Part shown: positions 25,869 through 35,645 of the stretch, piece by piece | How the letters are laid out: the number at the start of each line of letters is the position of its first letter | Position numbering within the stretch: the stretch's first letter is position 1 | Assembly: GCA_017849585.1 (NCBI GenBank) | Contig: JAFIGT010000021.1 | Coordinates: 141,615-205,614, forward strand | Source: Verrucomicrobium sp. | GTDB lineage: Bacteria; Verrucomicrobiota; Verrucomicrobiia; Methylacidiphilales; UBA1321 | DNA length: 64,000 bases | Reading direction: 5' to 3' | Notes under the pieces: generated by a model | Seen by the model: the letters and a program-made list of their open reading frames with translations, nothing else | What the model was told of the DNA's origin: nothing | Databases searched by the model: none | Position numbers and translations under genes: made by a program

Positions 25869-26549
25869 CTACCTCTTTTGAAACTTCGCGATGTAGGCGT
25901 AGCGGCGTGCGACCGATTGCACGGTGAGGGTGCCGAGACCTTTTTCCTCCCACGCGCGTAACTGTGTGAGGAGTTCCGGCCGGTGGGCGACGTGGAATTT
26001 CTTCAGCCAGCCGCGCAGCATCTTGCCGAACCACGCGGGGAGGTCGCCCTGATCCCAGAAATCGACGATGTAGAGCGTGCCGCCCGATTTCAGGTTGGCC
26101 AGTCCCGCTTCGAGGGCGAGCGGCCAGGTGGGGATGATGGAGAGCGAGTAGGAGAAGAAAAGCGCATCGAAAGGTTCACGCAGGCCGAAGGTCGTTTCGT
26201 GGCGGAGATTTTCCGCCAGCTCGGGTCGCAGAATGATGCGTCCGATCAGTCCTGATTTGCGGAGATTCTTTTCGGCGGTCTCCAGCATTTGGCGGGAGGC
26301 GTCGAGGCCGTAGAGTTCGACCTTCGGATTGCGCTTGGCGAGACCCACCAGATTGCGCGCCGTGCCGCAACCGATTTCAAGCACGCGATCGCCGGGCTGC
26401 AAAGCCGGGGCCATCTGGTCGAGGAGCTGATCGCGGCCCAGGAGATAGTATTTGCGGGAGAGGTCGTAGATGTGCCGCGTGAGGCGGTACATCTGGTCCA
26501 TGGCCTGCGATTGATCGGCCGGGGCGGTCAACGTATCGGCGTTGCTCAT
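25869..26549 (-). CDS. btaB: BtaB-like SAM-dependent N-methyltransferase
   Basis: A 226-residue class I methyltransferase. The SAM-binding motif I is VLEIGCGTARNLVGLA (about residues 55-70), with GLDAS for the ribose-binding acid. The N-terminal MYRLTRHIYDLSRKYYLLGRD is characteristic of BtaB/PmtA-like lipid methyltransferases. In diacylglyceryl-trimethylhomoserine synthesis BtaB methylates the homoserine amine three times. The identification rests strongly on the upstream btaA gene, which ends 16 nt before it on the same strand. It acts at the inner membrane surface. Confidence 0.88.
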   Translation of the reverse strand: MSNADTLTAPADQSQAMDQMYRLTRHIYDLSRKYYLLGRDQLLDQMAPALQPGDRVLEIGCGTARNLVGLAKRNPKVELYGLDASRQMLETAEKNLRKSGLIGRIILRPELAENLRHETTFGLREPFDALFFSYSLSIIPTWPLALEAGLANLKSGGTLYIVDFWDQGDLPAWFGKMLRGWLKKFHVAHRPELLTQLRAWEEKGLGTLTVQSVARRYAYIAKFQKR

Positions 26550-26564
26550 GATGGGGGAGGCCGG

Positions 26565-27800
26565 TTAGCGGTCCATCGTGTAGAGATGGAAGCCGCCATA
26601 GATCGAGGAGCGGTCCTTCTTGAAGAGCGTTTGCGAGCGTTCTTCCTGATAGGTGAACTTTTTGCGGAGTTCGGGCGAAAGGGCGGTTTCGATGGGGGAC
26701 TGGCTGGCGGCTGTGCGGAAGATGACGCGGGAGCCGGGACGGCCCACGCGGGCGACTTCGCTCCAGAGTTCTTGCATCTGCGCGGGCTTCATCCAGTCCT
26801 GCGAGTCGAGGAAGACAAACCGGTCGAGGCTCTTGGCGGGTTGCGTGCGCATGAAGCCGGTGAGCGTGCCGACGTGGGTTTCCACGCGATCGACATTGTC
26901 GCGCAGGGTGTCGAAATTTTGCGGTTGGAGATATTCCGGCAGCGCGCGGCGGAAGGCGCGGTCGTAGCTGCGGCCAAAGGCCTGCCAGCCGAAATAATTG
27001 TCATCGATCGGGAAGTCGCAGGCGAGGCGCTCGATGCGTTCGCGATAGACGTTGATCATGCCGCCGCCGGTCTCGGTTTCCATGGCGCGGAATTGTTGCG
27101 GCGGAATGCCGAGACTGTAGAGGGCGAGGGGCATCTTGCCCGCGCCGCGCACGAGCCAGTGGTCAAAGAAGGGTTCAATGTCTTCCTGATAGATGCGGCG
27201 CTGTTCCGCGGAGGTGGAGGCGGTGAGCAGGCGGGAGGGGTCGCGGCGGTGCACCTTCATGATGATGTGCAGGAAGCGCAGGAAATAGCCGAGCTTGGCG
27301 TAGTCGTAGAAATTCTTGGTGAAGTACTTGATGCGCGGGCCAAAGAAGAGGCGGCGAATCCAGTTGCCGCCCTCCCAGAAGCGCTTCATTTCCGGGTCCA
27401 TGTGTTCGGCCAGGTGGGCCTTATAATTCGCCCAGTTGCGCTTGTCATTGGCGCAGCCGAAGAAGAGGAAGAAGTCTTCGTAGTCGGGGAGGTGGCGGAG
27501 TGCGGCGAGCTTGAGTTTGAGAAGACAGATGTGGTTGCGGTTGAGATCGACGGCGTGGATTTTTTCCGGCGACTTGGCGAGGTAGTTCAGGACATTACAG
27601 CCGCCGGAGGAAATGGTGAGGATGCGGGTGGTGTCGGTGACTTCCATCGCTTCGAGGTCGACGCGCGGGTCTTCCCAGATTTGATTGTAGACAAAGCTGT
27701 TGAACCAGAAGGTAAAGAGGCGCTCGGAGATGCCATGACGGCTCAGAGGCGAATGTTGATGGACGGCATCTTCGAGTAATTCCGCTGTTTTCACGCTCAT
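26565..27800 (-). CDS. btaA: BtaA: SAM:diacylglycerol 3-amino-3-carboxypropyltransferase (DUF3419)
   Basis: A 411-residue protein of the DUF3419/BtaA family. Landmarks are the N-terminal FTFWFNSFVYNQIWEDPRVDLEAM, the SAM-binding ILTISSGGCNVLNYLA (about residues 79-94), AVDLNRNHICLLKLKLAAL, and the late WLVRGAGKMPLALYSLGIPP and VFLDSQDWM segments. It transfers the aminocarboxypropyl group of SAM to diacylglycerol to make diacylglyceryl-homoserine, the first step to the betaine lipid DGTS. With btaB it forms a complete two-gene pathway, allowing phosphorus-free membrane lipids. No phosphate-response box was recognised in the 260-nt upstream region. Confidence 0.93.
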   Translation of the reverse strand: MSVKTAELLEDAVHQHSPLSRHGISERLFTFWFNSFVYNQIWEDPRVDLEAMEVTDTTRILTISSGGCNVLNYLAKSPEKIHAVDLNRNHICLLKLKLAALRHLPDYEDFFLFFGCANDKRNWANYKAHLAEHMDPEMKRFWEGGNWIRRLFFGPRIKYFTKNFYDYAKLGYFLRFLHIIMKVHRRDPSRLLTASTSAEQRRIYQEDIEPFFDHWLVRGAGKMPLALYSLGIPPQQFRAMETETGGGMINVYRERIERLACDFPIDDNYFGWQAFGRSYDRAFRRALPEYLQPQNFDTLRDNVDRVETHVGTLTGFMRTQPAKSLDRFVFLDSQDWMKPAQMQELWSEVARVGRPGSRVIFRTAASQSPIETALSPELRKKFTYQEERSQTLFKKDRSSIYGGFHLYTMDR

Positions 27801-27860
27801 AAAGTTGTCTCCGAAAAGGGCTTATTCTTGAGTAACAGTGGTCTCACGGTAGCGCAATGA

Positions 27861-29201
<1,341 letters not shown>

Positions 29202-29203
29202 AA

Positions 29204-29554
29204 ATGACTGCAGACTTCGTTTTGACCACCACTTCGTTTCTGGCCCAAGCCGCTGATGCCACTAATGGCCAGCAAGCACCCGCGTGGGTGCAGTTTGTGC
29301 CCTTCATTTTCATTATCGCCATTTTCTACTTCGTCCTGATCCGCCCACAGATGAAGGCGAAGAAGGAGCAGGAAATCCTGATTGCGTCGGCCAAGACCGG
29401 CGACAAGGTGATCACCAGTGGCGGATTGGTCGGCGTCATCTCGAACGTCAAGGACAAGACCGTTATCGTCAAGGTTGGCGACGTCAAACTCGAAGTGCTC
29501 AAGACTCACCTGACTTCCATCACCAAGCCCGAGAACGCTTCTTCCGAAAGCTAA
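29204..29554 (+). CDS. yajC: Preprotein translocase subunit YajC
   Basis: A 116-residue inner-membrane protein with one span (VQFVPFIFIIAIFYFVLI, about residues 30-47) followed by the family signature RPQMKAKKEQEILIASAKTGDKV and a beta-rich domain (TSGGLVGVISNVKDKTVIVKV). It assists SecDF at the Sec translocon. AAGGA lies 7 nt before the ATG, which is 2 nt past the tgt stop codon, so the two are translationally linked. Confidence 0.95.
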   Translation: MTADFVLTTTSFLAQAADATNGQQAPAWVQFVPFIFIIAIFYFVLIRPQMKAKKEQEILIASAKTGDKVITSGGLVGVISNVKDKTVIVKVGDVKLEVLKTHLTSITKPENASSES

Positions 29555-29579
29555 TTTTCCACCCCCAGTTTCCACTGTC

Positions 29580-31889
29580 ATGGTCTACCTCATTTTTGCC
29601 AGCGCCCTGGCTTTCCTCGCATTTCTCATTTGGTATCTCGCCTCGCCGGATTTTAACACCCGGCGCGTGGCTGGTCTGGCCTCGATCCTCGCGGCGTTGG
29701 CCACCTGCCTGCTGTCGATGTATCCGCTCGCCCAGACGATCAAGCTGGGTCTTGACCTCAAGGGAGGCACCTCATTTCTCGTCGAGCTTCAGGGCACACC
29801 GAGCCCATCGGCGGTGCAGCAGGCGATCGGCGTCATTCGCAAGCGTATTGACCCGAATGGTGTTCGCGAACTGATCGTCCAGTCGGTCAGCTCCAACCGT
29901 ATCAACGTCCAGATCCCCGGTTTGGCCGAGGGAGATCGCGATGAGGCGGCCCGCCAGCTTTCCCGCGTGGCGAAGCTCGAGTTCCGCATGGTTCACCCCG
30001 ACAGTTCCAGCATCCTGAAGCAAGTCGACCCCGCCACCGGCAAGCTCCCGGTGCAATACGCGCTCGAGTATGAAGTGTTGAAATTGCAGGATCGCGCGAA
30101 GGACGGCAAAGTCTACTTCGAGCCGATCGTCGTCAAGCGTGTGGCCGAACTCTCCGGCAAGCACGTTTCCCGCGCCTTCCGCAGTGGCGATCAACTCGGT
30201 CGTCCCGAAGTGGTCATTCAGTTTGATTCCGAAGGTCAGAAGCGTTTCGGTGCGGTGACGGAAGCCAATATCGGCCAGCGTCTCGCCATCGTGCTCGATA
30301 ACGAAGTCAAGAGCGCGCCGGTCATCCGCGCGCGCATCACCGACAATGCCACCATCTCCGGCGGCAACATGAGCTTGGTTGAATCGGAAGAACTTGCCAG
30401 CGTGTTGGAAAATCCGCTGGAAACGCCCGTGGCGATCAAGGAAATCCGCGGCGTTGACCCGACCCTCGGGCGCGACTCGATCCAGAGCGGTCGCGATGCG
30501 GCGCTCTACGCGCTGATCGGTGTGTGCGCGTTCATGGTGATTTACTATCGACTCGCCGGCCTCGTGGCGGTGGTTTCGTTGGCGGTGAATTTGGTGATTC
30601 TGCTCGGCCTCATGGCGCAGTTCCACTTCACGCTCAGTCTGCCGGGTATTGCCGGTATCGTGTTGACGATCGGTATGGCCGTCGACGCCAACGTGCTTAT
30701 CTACGAGCGTATTCGCGATGAGCTCGCCCAAGGTAAACCCCTGCGTACGGCGATTGATCTCGGTTTCAACCGCGCCTTCAGCGCCATCTTCGATTCGAAC
30801 ATCACCACGGTCATCCCGGCGGTGGTCCTGATGTTCCTTGGCACCGGCCCGCTGCGCGGCTTCGCGGTCACGCTGACGCTCGGTATCGTGGCGAATCTCT
30901 TCGCCGCGCTGGTCGTCTCCCGCAATTGCTTCGACTGGATGCTGACCTTCAACAAACTCAAGGGACTGACAATGATGCAGTTCCTCCACAGCCCGAAGTT
31001 CGACTTCCTGCGCTACCGTCACATTGGCGTGATCGCATCGCTTGTGATCCTGGTTTGGGGCGGCATCGCTTTCCAGACCAAGGGCGACAAGCTGCTGGGT
31101 GTGGATTTCAAGGGCGGCGATTCGTTGACCTTGAAATATGAGACCATGGCTCCCATGGAGGAGGTGCGCGCGGCCTTGCAAAAGGCGGGTGTCGATGTCA
31201 GCCAGTTGCAATACTCTCCCGAAGCTCACGTGCTGATGGTGCAGACGCCCGAGGGACAGGGCAACAAGGCCGAAGAGGTTATCAAGAGCACCTTCGCCTC
31301 GTCCAAGTTTACCCATGGTGGACTGGATCGCGTCGGACCGGCGGTGGGTGACGAGCTCAAGACCCGCGCCCTTCTCGCGCTTTCGATCGGTTTGATTGGC
31401 ATCCTGATCTACTCCGCGGTGCGCTTCGAATGGACTTATGCGGTTGCGGCGGCCATAGGGCAGCTCCACGACGTGTTGATCGCGCTCGGCTTCATGGCCA
31501 TTCTGGATCGTGAATTGACGCTGACTCTCGTCGGCGCGTTCCTGACCATTGCCGGTTACTCGATCAACGACAAGATCGTCGTCTTCGACCGTATCCGTGA
31601 GGGCGCGCGTTTGCGCGAGAAGGGGACCTTCTATGAGGTCATCAATCGCAGCTTGAACCTGACTCTGGCTCGTACGCTCCTCACGGGCGGCACAACGTTG
31701 ATCGCGACGACCGCGCTCATCCTGTTCGGCGGTCCGGTGATCCATGATTTCAGCGTCGCCATGCTGATCGGTATCCTTTCTGGTATCTATTCCTCGCACT
31801 TCATCTCGCCCCCGCTCGCGTGGTGGCTGGAACACTACAAGGAAAAGAACACCGCCAAGCTCCGTAAGTCAGCAACCAGCGCAGCCTGA
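29580..31889 (+). CDS. secDF: SecD-SecF fusion protein
   Basis: A 769-residue fused SecDF, proton-driven export motor at the Sec translocon. The SecD half (to about residue 460) has the signature LGLDLKGGTSFLVEL at residues 56-70, a large periplasmic domain, and GIVLTIGMAVDANVLIYERIRDEL in helix 4. The SecF half starts at the internal MMQFLHSPKFDFLRYR and carries GVDFKGGDSLTL and AGYSINDKIVVFDRIREG. Twelve membrane spans are expected. It follows yajC by 25 nt. An imperfect hairpin (31900-31908 with 31929-31937) lies between it and recJ. Confidence 0.96.
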   Translation: MVYLIFASALAFLAFLIWYLASPDFNTRRVAGLASILAALATCLLSMYPLAQTIKLGLDLKGGTSFLVELQGTPSPSAVQQAIGVIRKRIDPNGVRELIVQSVSSNRINVQIPGLAEGDRDEAARQLSRVAKLEFRMVHPDSSSILKQVDPATGKLPVQYALEYEVLKLQDRAKDGKVYFEPIVVKRVAELSGKHVSRAFRSGDQLGRPEVVIQFDSEGQKRFGAVTEANIGQRLAIVLDNEVKSAPVIRARITDNATISGGNMSLVESEELASVLENPLETPVAIKEIRGVDPTLGRDSIQSGRDAALYALIGVCAFMVIYYRLAGLVAVVSLAVNLVILLGLMAQFHFTLSLPGIAGIVLTIGMAVDANVLIYERIRDELAQGKPLRTAIDLGFNRAFSAIFDSNITTVIPAVVLMFLGTGPLRGFAVTLTLGIVANLFAALVVSRNCFDWMLTFNKLKGLTMMQFLHSPKFDFLRYRHIGVIASLVILVWGGIAFQTKGDKLLGVDFKGGDSLTLKYETMAPMEEVRAALQKAGVDVSQLQYSPEAHVLMVQTPEGQGNKAEEVIKSTFASSKFTHGGLDRVGPAVGDELKTRALLALSIGLIGILIYSAVRFEWTYAVAAAIGQLHDVLIALGFMAILDRELTLTLVGAFLTIAGYSINDKIVVFDRIREGARLREKGTFYEVINRSLNLTLARTLLTGGTTLIATTALILFGGPVIHDFSVAMLIGILSGIYSSHFISPPLAWWLEHYKEKNTAKLRKSATSAA

Positions 31890-31899
31890 GCTCCTGAGA

Positions 31900-31937
31900 A
31901 AAAGGCTTTTGGGCGGTATTCCGTCATGAAGCCTTTT
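31900..31937 (+). terminator. Weak candidate terminator/attenuator between secDF and recJ
   Basis: AAAAGGCTT (31900-31908) can pair with AAGCCTTTT (31929-31937) across a 20-nt loop. The recJ ATG is only 11 nt further on, so it may attenuate rather than stop transcription. Confidence 0.35.
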
Positions 31938-31947
31938 CCCTTTACCT

Positions 31948-33678
31948 ATGATCGCAAGCGCTTCCACTTCGAAGCCCGGCCTCAGCGCCTTGGGTAAGAA
32001 ATGGAATCGCCCAGATGCCTCTCCCGCCGAAGCCAAGGCTTTGGCGGCGGCCCTGAAGGTGCCGCTGATTGTCGCCACACTTCTATGGCAGCGTGGTTTT
32101 CGCACACCAGAAGCCGCGCAGGCTTTTCTCGATCCTCGCTTGCAAAATCTCGGCGATCCCTTTGCCTTGACCGATCTTCAGAAAGCCGCGGAGCGTATCT
32201 GGCAGGCGGTTGAGAAGCAGGAGAAGATCGTTATTTTCGGCGACTACGATGTCGATGGCATCACCTCCAGCACGTTGCTCTGGCGGGTACTCCGCAAGCT
32301 CGGTGCCACTCAAGCGGTTCCCTTCCTACCCCATCGCATCGAAGAAGGGTATGGACTCAGTCAGGAGGGTGTGGAGCGCTGTGTGGCGGAACATGCGCCT
32401 CGTCTGCTCATCGCGGTCGATTGCGGCACCACCGCGCCGGATCAGGTGGACTGGCTCAATGCGCAAGGCGTGGAGGTCATCATTGTTGATCACCACGCAC
32501 TGGCCGAACGCAAACCCGCCGCTGTGGCTCTGGTCAATCCCCAGCAGGATGGCCGCTACGAATATCTGGCGAGCGTCGGACTGATTTTCAAACTCTGCCA
32601 CGGCTTGCTCAAGGTCCGGCCCGAAGCGCAGAAGAAAGTCGATCTCAAGGAATATCTCGACCTCGTCGCCGTCGGCACGGTGGCCGATATCGTGCCACTG
32701 GTGGATGATAACCGCATTTTTGTGCGGCGGGGGTTGGTCCAGTTGGTGAACACCATCAATCCCGGTTTACGCGCGCTTTGTCAGGTCTCCCAGATTCGGG
32801 GCACTCCAACCACGCAGGACGTTGGTTTTCGTATCGGGCCGCGGCTCAATGCCAGTGGACGGCTCGGGGACGCGTCGCTTTCCCTGCGCTTGCTCACGAC
32901 CGATAACGAAGAGGAAGCGCTCAAGATCACCCGCGAGCTGGATTCCAACAACCGCGAGCGGCAGGGGCTGGAACAAACGATTTTGGAAGAAGCGCAGCGC
33001 GTGCTGTTGGAATCGGTCAATCCCGTGGATGAACGCGCCATTGTCCTCGCCAGCCGTGGCTGGCATGTCGGCGTGATCGGGATTGTCGCCTCGCGCATCC
33101 AGCGGGCGCACCATCGGCCCACCATTATCATCGGTATCGACGAAAACGGCGTTGGCAAGGGGAGCGGTCGCAGCATCGAGGGTTGCAGCCTTGTGGACGG
33201 TCTTACGCAATGCTCCGAACATCTGATGCTTTACGGAGGTCACGAAATGGCGGCGGGCCTGACCATTGCCGAGGACAAGGTGGAAGCGTTTCGCGGCGCT
33301 TTCAGTCAATACGCCCGCACCGTTCTGCGGGAGGAACATTTGCAGCCGACGCTGGAACTTTCCGGTGCGATCGAACTCTCCGAGTTGAATACCGCCTTGT
33401 TTCACCAGATCCAGCAACTCGCGCCGTTTGGCCGGGAGAATCCCGAACCGATTTTTGTTTTCAACGGGACGAAATGCCGTCGTGCGGCAAAAACTTTTGG
33501 ACGGAATCATTTCAAGCTCGCGCTCGATATCGGCGGCGGGGAATGCGAGGCTGTGGCCTTTGGCCTCGCGCAACATACGCCGCCCGGCAGTGGTAGCCCG
33601 CTCGCGGGTGTTCTGGATTGGGATGATTACCATCATCGCGTCCAGATTAGACTACTCGATTGGCAGGCATCGAGATAA
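31948..33678 (+). CDS. recJ: Single-stranded-DNA-specific exonuclease RecJ
   Basis: A 576-residue DHH-family 5'-3' ssDNA exonuclease. Motifs are in order: GDYDVDGITSS (residues about 99-109), DCGTTAPDQVD, VDHHAL (the DHH core), LVAVGTVADIVPL, GPRLNASGRLGDA, GWHVGVIGIVASRI, GSGRSIEG and GGHEMAAGLT in the DHHA1 domain, followed by an OB fold. It works in recombination and mismatch repair. The region upstream is a 58-nt gap after secDF, so it may be the last gene of that transcript. It is followed closely by an FkbM methyltransferase gene. Confidence 0.96.
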   Translation: MIASASTSKPGLSALGKKWNRPDASPAEAKALAAALKVPLIVATLLWQRGFRTPEAAQAFLDPRLQNLGDPFALTDLQKAAERIWQAVEKQEKIVIFGDYDVDGITSSTLLWRVLRKLGATQAVPFLPHRIEEGYGLSQEGVERCVAEHAPRLLIAVDCGTTAPDQVDWLNAQGVEVIIVDHHALAERKPAAVALVNPQQDGRYEYLASVGLIFKLCHGLLKVRPEAQKKVDLKEYLDLVAVGTVADIVPLVDDNRIFVRRGLVQLVNTINPGLRALCQVSQIRGTPTTQDVGFRIGPRLNASGRLGDASLSLRLLTTDNEEEALKITRELDSNNRERQGLEQTILEEAQRVLLESVNPVDERAIVLASRGWHVGVIGIVASRIQRAHHRPTIIIGIDENGVGKGSGRSIEGCSLVDGLTQCSEHLMLYGGHEMAAGLTIAEDKVEAFRGAFSQYARTVLREEHLQPTLELSGAIELSELNTALFHQIQQLAPFGRENPEPIFVFNGTKCRRAAKTFGRNHFKLALDIGGGECEAVAFGLAQHTPPGSGSPLAGVLDWDDYHHRVQIRLLDWQASR

Positions 33679-33697
33679 CGTCACCTCCAGAGCGACC

Positions 33698-34486
33698 ATG
33701 ACGACTCGATCCCGATTTTCTTTTTTCCAGCGCCTCAAGGGAAGTCTCCGCTTTCGCTGGAAATGGGCTCAGCTCGGAGTGTTTTTTTTCAAGTCCCGCG
33801 ATTTCTCCCTCGCTACGGTGCGAGTGGATGGTCGACCGATCACGCTCCAGTTGCCTGAAGCGGAACGCCTCGTGCTTGAACATGAGTTGTCATTGATTTA
33901 TCTCGAGGACTGCTACCGTCTGCTCGAGGTGCGGCCCCGGCCGCGCACCATTGTCGATATCGGCGCCAACGTCGGTTTTTTCTCCCTCGTGGCGAAGCAC
34001 CATTTCCCAACCGCGACGATTCACGCTTACGAACCCAATCCCGAATTGCAAGCGGCGCTCGGCGCGCATCTCACGCCGCTCGGCATTCGGATTTATCCCG
34101 AGGCGGTGGGTGCTGCCGACGGGTTCATCCAGCTCAAGCTCGCCGGTAATTCCCAGCATACCACCGTCGAACCAAGTGCGAATGGTACGATTGTCCAGAC
34201 GCGCTTTGCGGAAGTGGTTGCCCGCTGCAAAGGGAGCATTGATCTGCTCAAACTCGACTGCGAGGGTGCCGAATGGGACATTCTCGCAACCAAGGACGCA
34301 CTCGCTTCCGCCCGCTGCCTGCGCATGGAGTACCATCTCTGGGCGCGGCCCGGCAGCACGGTGGACGACATTCGGCGTCTTGTGGAGGACGCCGGATTGA
34401 CGGTCGATTTTCTGGTGGAAATCGAGCCGGGCGGCTGGGGATTGCTCGGCGCGAGTCGTTCGCAGCTGGCGACTACAACGCCTTGA
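33698..34486 (+). CDS. FkbM-family methyltransferase
   Basis: A 262-residue SAM-dependent methyltransferase of the FkbM group. The SAM site is IVDIGANVGFFSLVA (about residues 85-99), with the ribose-binding YEPNPELQAAL and the family marker DLLKLDCEGAEWDIL. An N-terminal basic segment (RLKGSLRFRWKWAQLGVFF) may bind membrane. FkbM proteins often O-methylate sugars or polyketides; the target is unknown. I start at the ATG at 33698, 19 nt after recJ; the frame is also open within recJ. The 3' end overlaps the convergent rnd gene by 14 nt. Confidence 0.87.
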   Translation: MTTRSRFSFFQRLKGSLRFRWKWAQLGVFFFKSRDFSLATVRVDGRPITLQLPEAERLVLEHELSLIYLEDCYRLLEVRPRPRTIVDIGANVGFFSLVAKHHFPTATIHAYEPNPELQAALGAHLTPLGIRIYPEAVGAADGFIQLKLAGNSQHTTVEPSANGTIVQTRFAEVVARCKGSIDLLKLDCEGAEWDILATKDALASARCLRMEYHLWARPGSTVDDIRRLVEDAGLTVDFLVEIEPGGWGLLGASRSQLATTTP

Positions 34487-35588
34487 CGAGGGGATCGATC
34501 AGGTCGACCTGCCATTGGCACCAGCGGTCTTCGGCGACGAGCTTGGCCGGGCCGTTCTCGGGATCGCGGGCGATTTCGAGCAGGGTGCTCTTGGAGGCGA
34601 TCAGGCTTGGGTCGAGCTTGAGTTTTTCCGCGATTTCATCGCGGCCCTTGCGCAATTTTTCCATCCGCGCGTCGGCCTTGGCGTCGTGACGCAGGCGTGG
34701 CTTGGAGGGAAGTTTGGCGATGGGTTCGGCGGTACGGCCTGCTTCCACCGCGGCGATCAATTTTTCCGCGCGGCCATGGGACATCCGGTGCGGCCAATGT
34801 GGGAAGGCGGGGGGAGGCATCTTGGGTGACTCGGAGGCCCACTCGGCAAGGTCAAGCAGGGTATCGTTGTTCATCACCTTGAAGACGGGCAAGTCGGCCT
34901 TTTCGGCTTCGAGTTCACGCCAATGCCAGATCGATTTGAGAATCGCGAGGCCGACCGGGGTCAGGCGGTTGGAGCCGCTCAGGCGCCAGACGTTCTCCGG
35001 TTCCTCTTCGCGGGAAATCAGACTGGTGCGGACGACACGGGCGCACGATTGCTCGTGCCATTCGAGGCGGCCCTCGAAGTGGAGCAACTGCGTCATCTCA
35101 TGCAGGATGCCCTCGAGATAGCGGGTGTCCTGCACGGCGTAGTCGAGCATCGAGTGGCTGAGCGGACGTTGCGACCAGTCGGCCTTTTGATTCTTTTTGC
35201 TGAGCTTGATGCCGTAAAAATGCTCCACGAGGGCGGCATAGCCGAAGGCAGAGAATCCAAGTAATTGCGCCCCGAGCATGGTGTCGAAAACAGCTCCAGG
35301 CTCCTTGGCACCAATGCGACGCATCATGCGTAAATCGAAATCGGCTCCCTGTAAAATCCAGATGGCCCCGCTCATTTTCTGCCAAAGCGGCGATAAGTCC
35401 AAATTTGTCAGGGGGTCGACGAGAAAATGATGTCCCGCCTGCGCAATTTGCACGAGGGAAACGCTTTCCTTGTAGTGATGGAGGCTATCTGCCTCGGTAT
35501 CAAGGGCTAGCGGCTCACTAGGGCGCAGTACCGCCGTCACTTGTCGAAGGGTCTCTACATCATCGACCCAGAGAAAATCGTTGCCCAT
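34473..35588 (-). CDS. rnd: Ribonuclease D
   Basis: A 371-residue DEDD-type 3'-5' exoribonuclease for tRNA 3' processing. Exonuclease motifs are ALDTEADSL (Asp, Glu), LQGADFDLRMM (Asp) and the DEDDy motif MLDYAVQDTRYL (Tyr and Asp). A C-terminal HRDC domain spans about residues 210-290 (AILKSIWHWRELEAEKADLPVFKVMNNDTLLDLA), and a second helical repeat follows. It is divergent from the MoeZ-like gene with only 57 nt between the start codons. Confidence 0.93.
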   Translation of the reverse strand: MGNDFLWVDDVETLRQVTAVLRPSEPLALDTEADSLHHYKESVSLVQIAQAGHHFLVDPLTNLDLSPLWQKMSGAIWILQGADFDLRMMRRIGAKEPGAVFDTMLGAQLLGFSAFGYAALVEHFYGIKLSKKNQKADWSQRPLSHSMLDYAVQDTRYLEGILHEMTQLLHFEGRLEWHEQSCARVVRTSLISREEEPENVWRLSGSNRLTPVGLAILKSIWHWRELEAEKADLPVFKVMNNDTLLDLAEWASESPKMPPPAFPHWPHRMSHGRAEKLIAAVEAGRTAEPIAKLPSKPRLRHDAKADARMEKLRKGRDEIAEKLKLDPSLIASKSTLLEIARDPENGPAKLVAEDRWCQWQVDLIDPLVKAL

Positions 35589-35645
35589 TTTTGCGCATCT
35601 AATATGTTGTTATCTCCCCGCATAAAACAAGCAATAAATACAACA

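Noticed and set aside
29772..31835. A 687-codon antisense frame across secDF
   Set aside because: Antisense shadow; residues are His/Arg/Asp-rich and do not form a known fold, while the plus-strand SecDF is certain.
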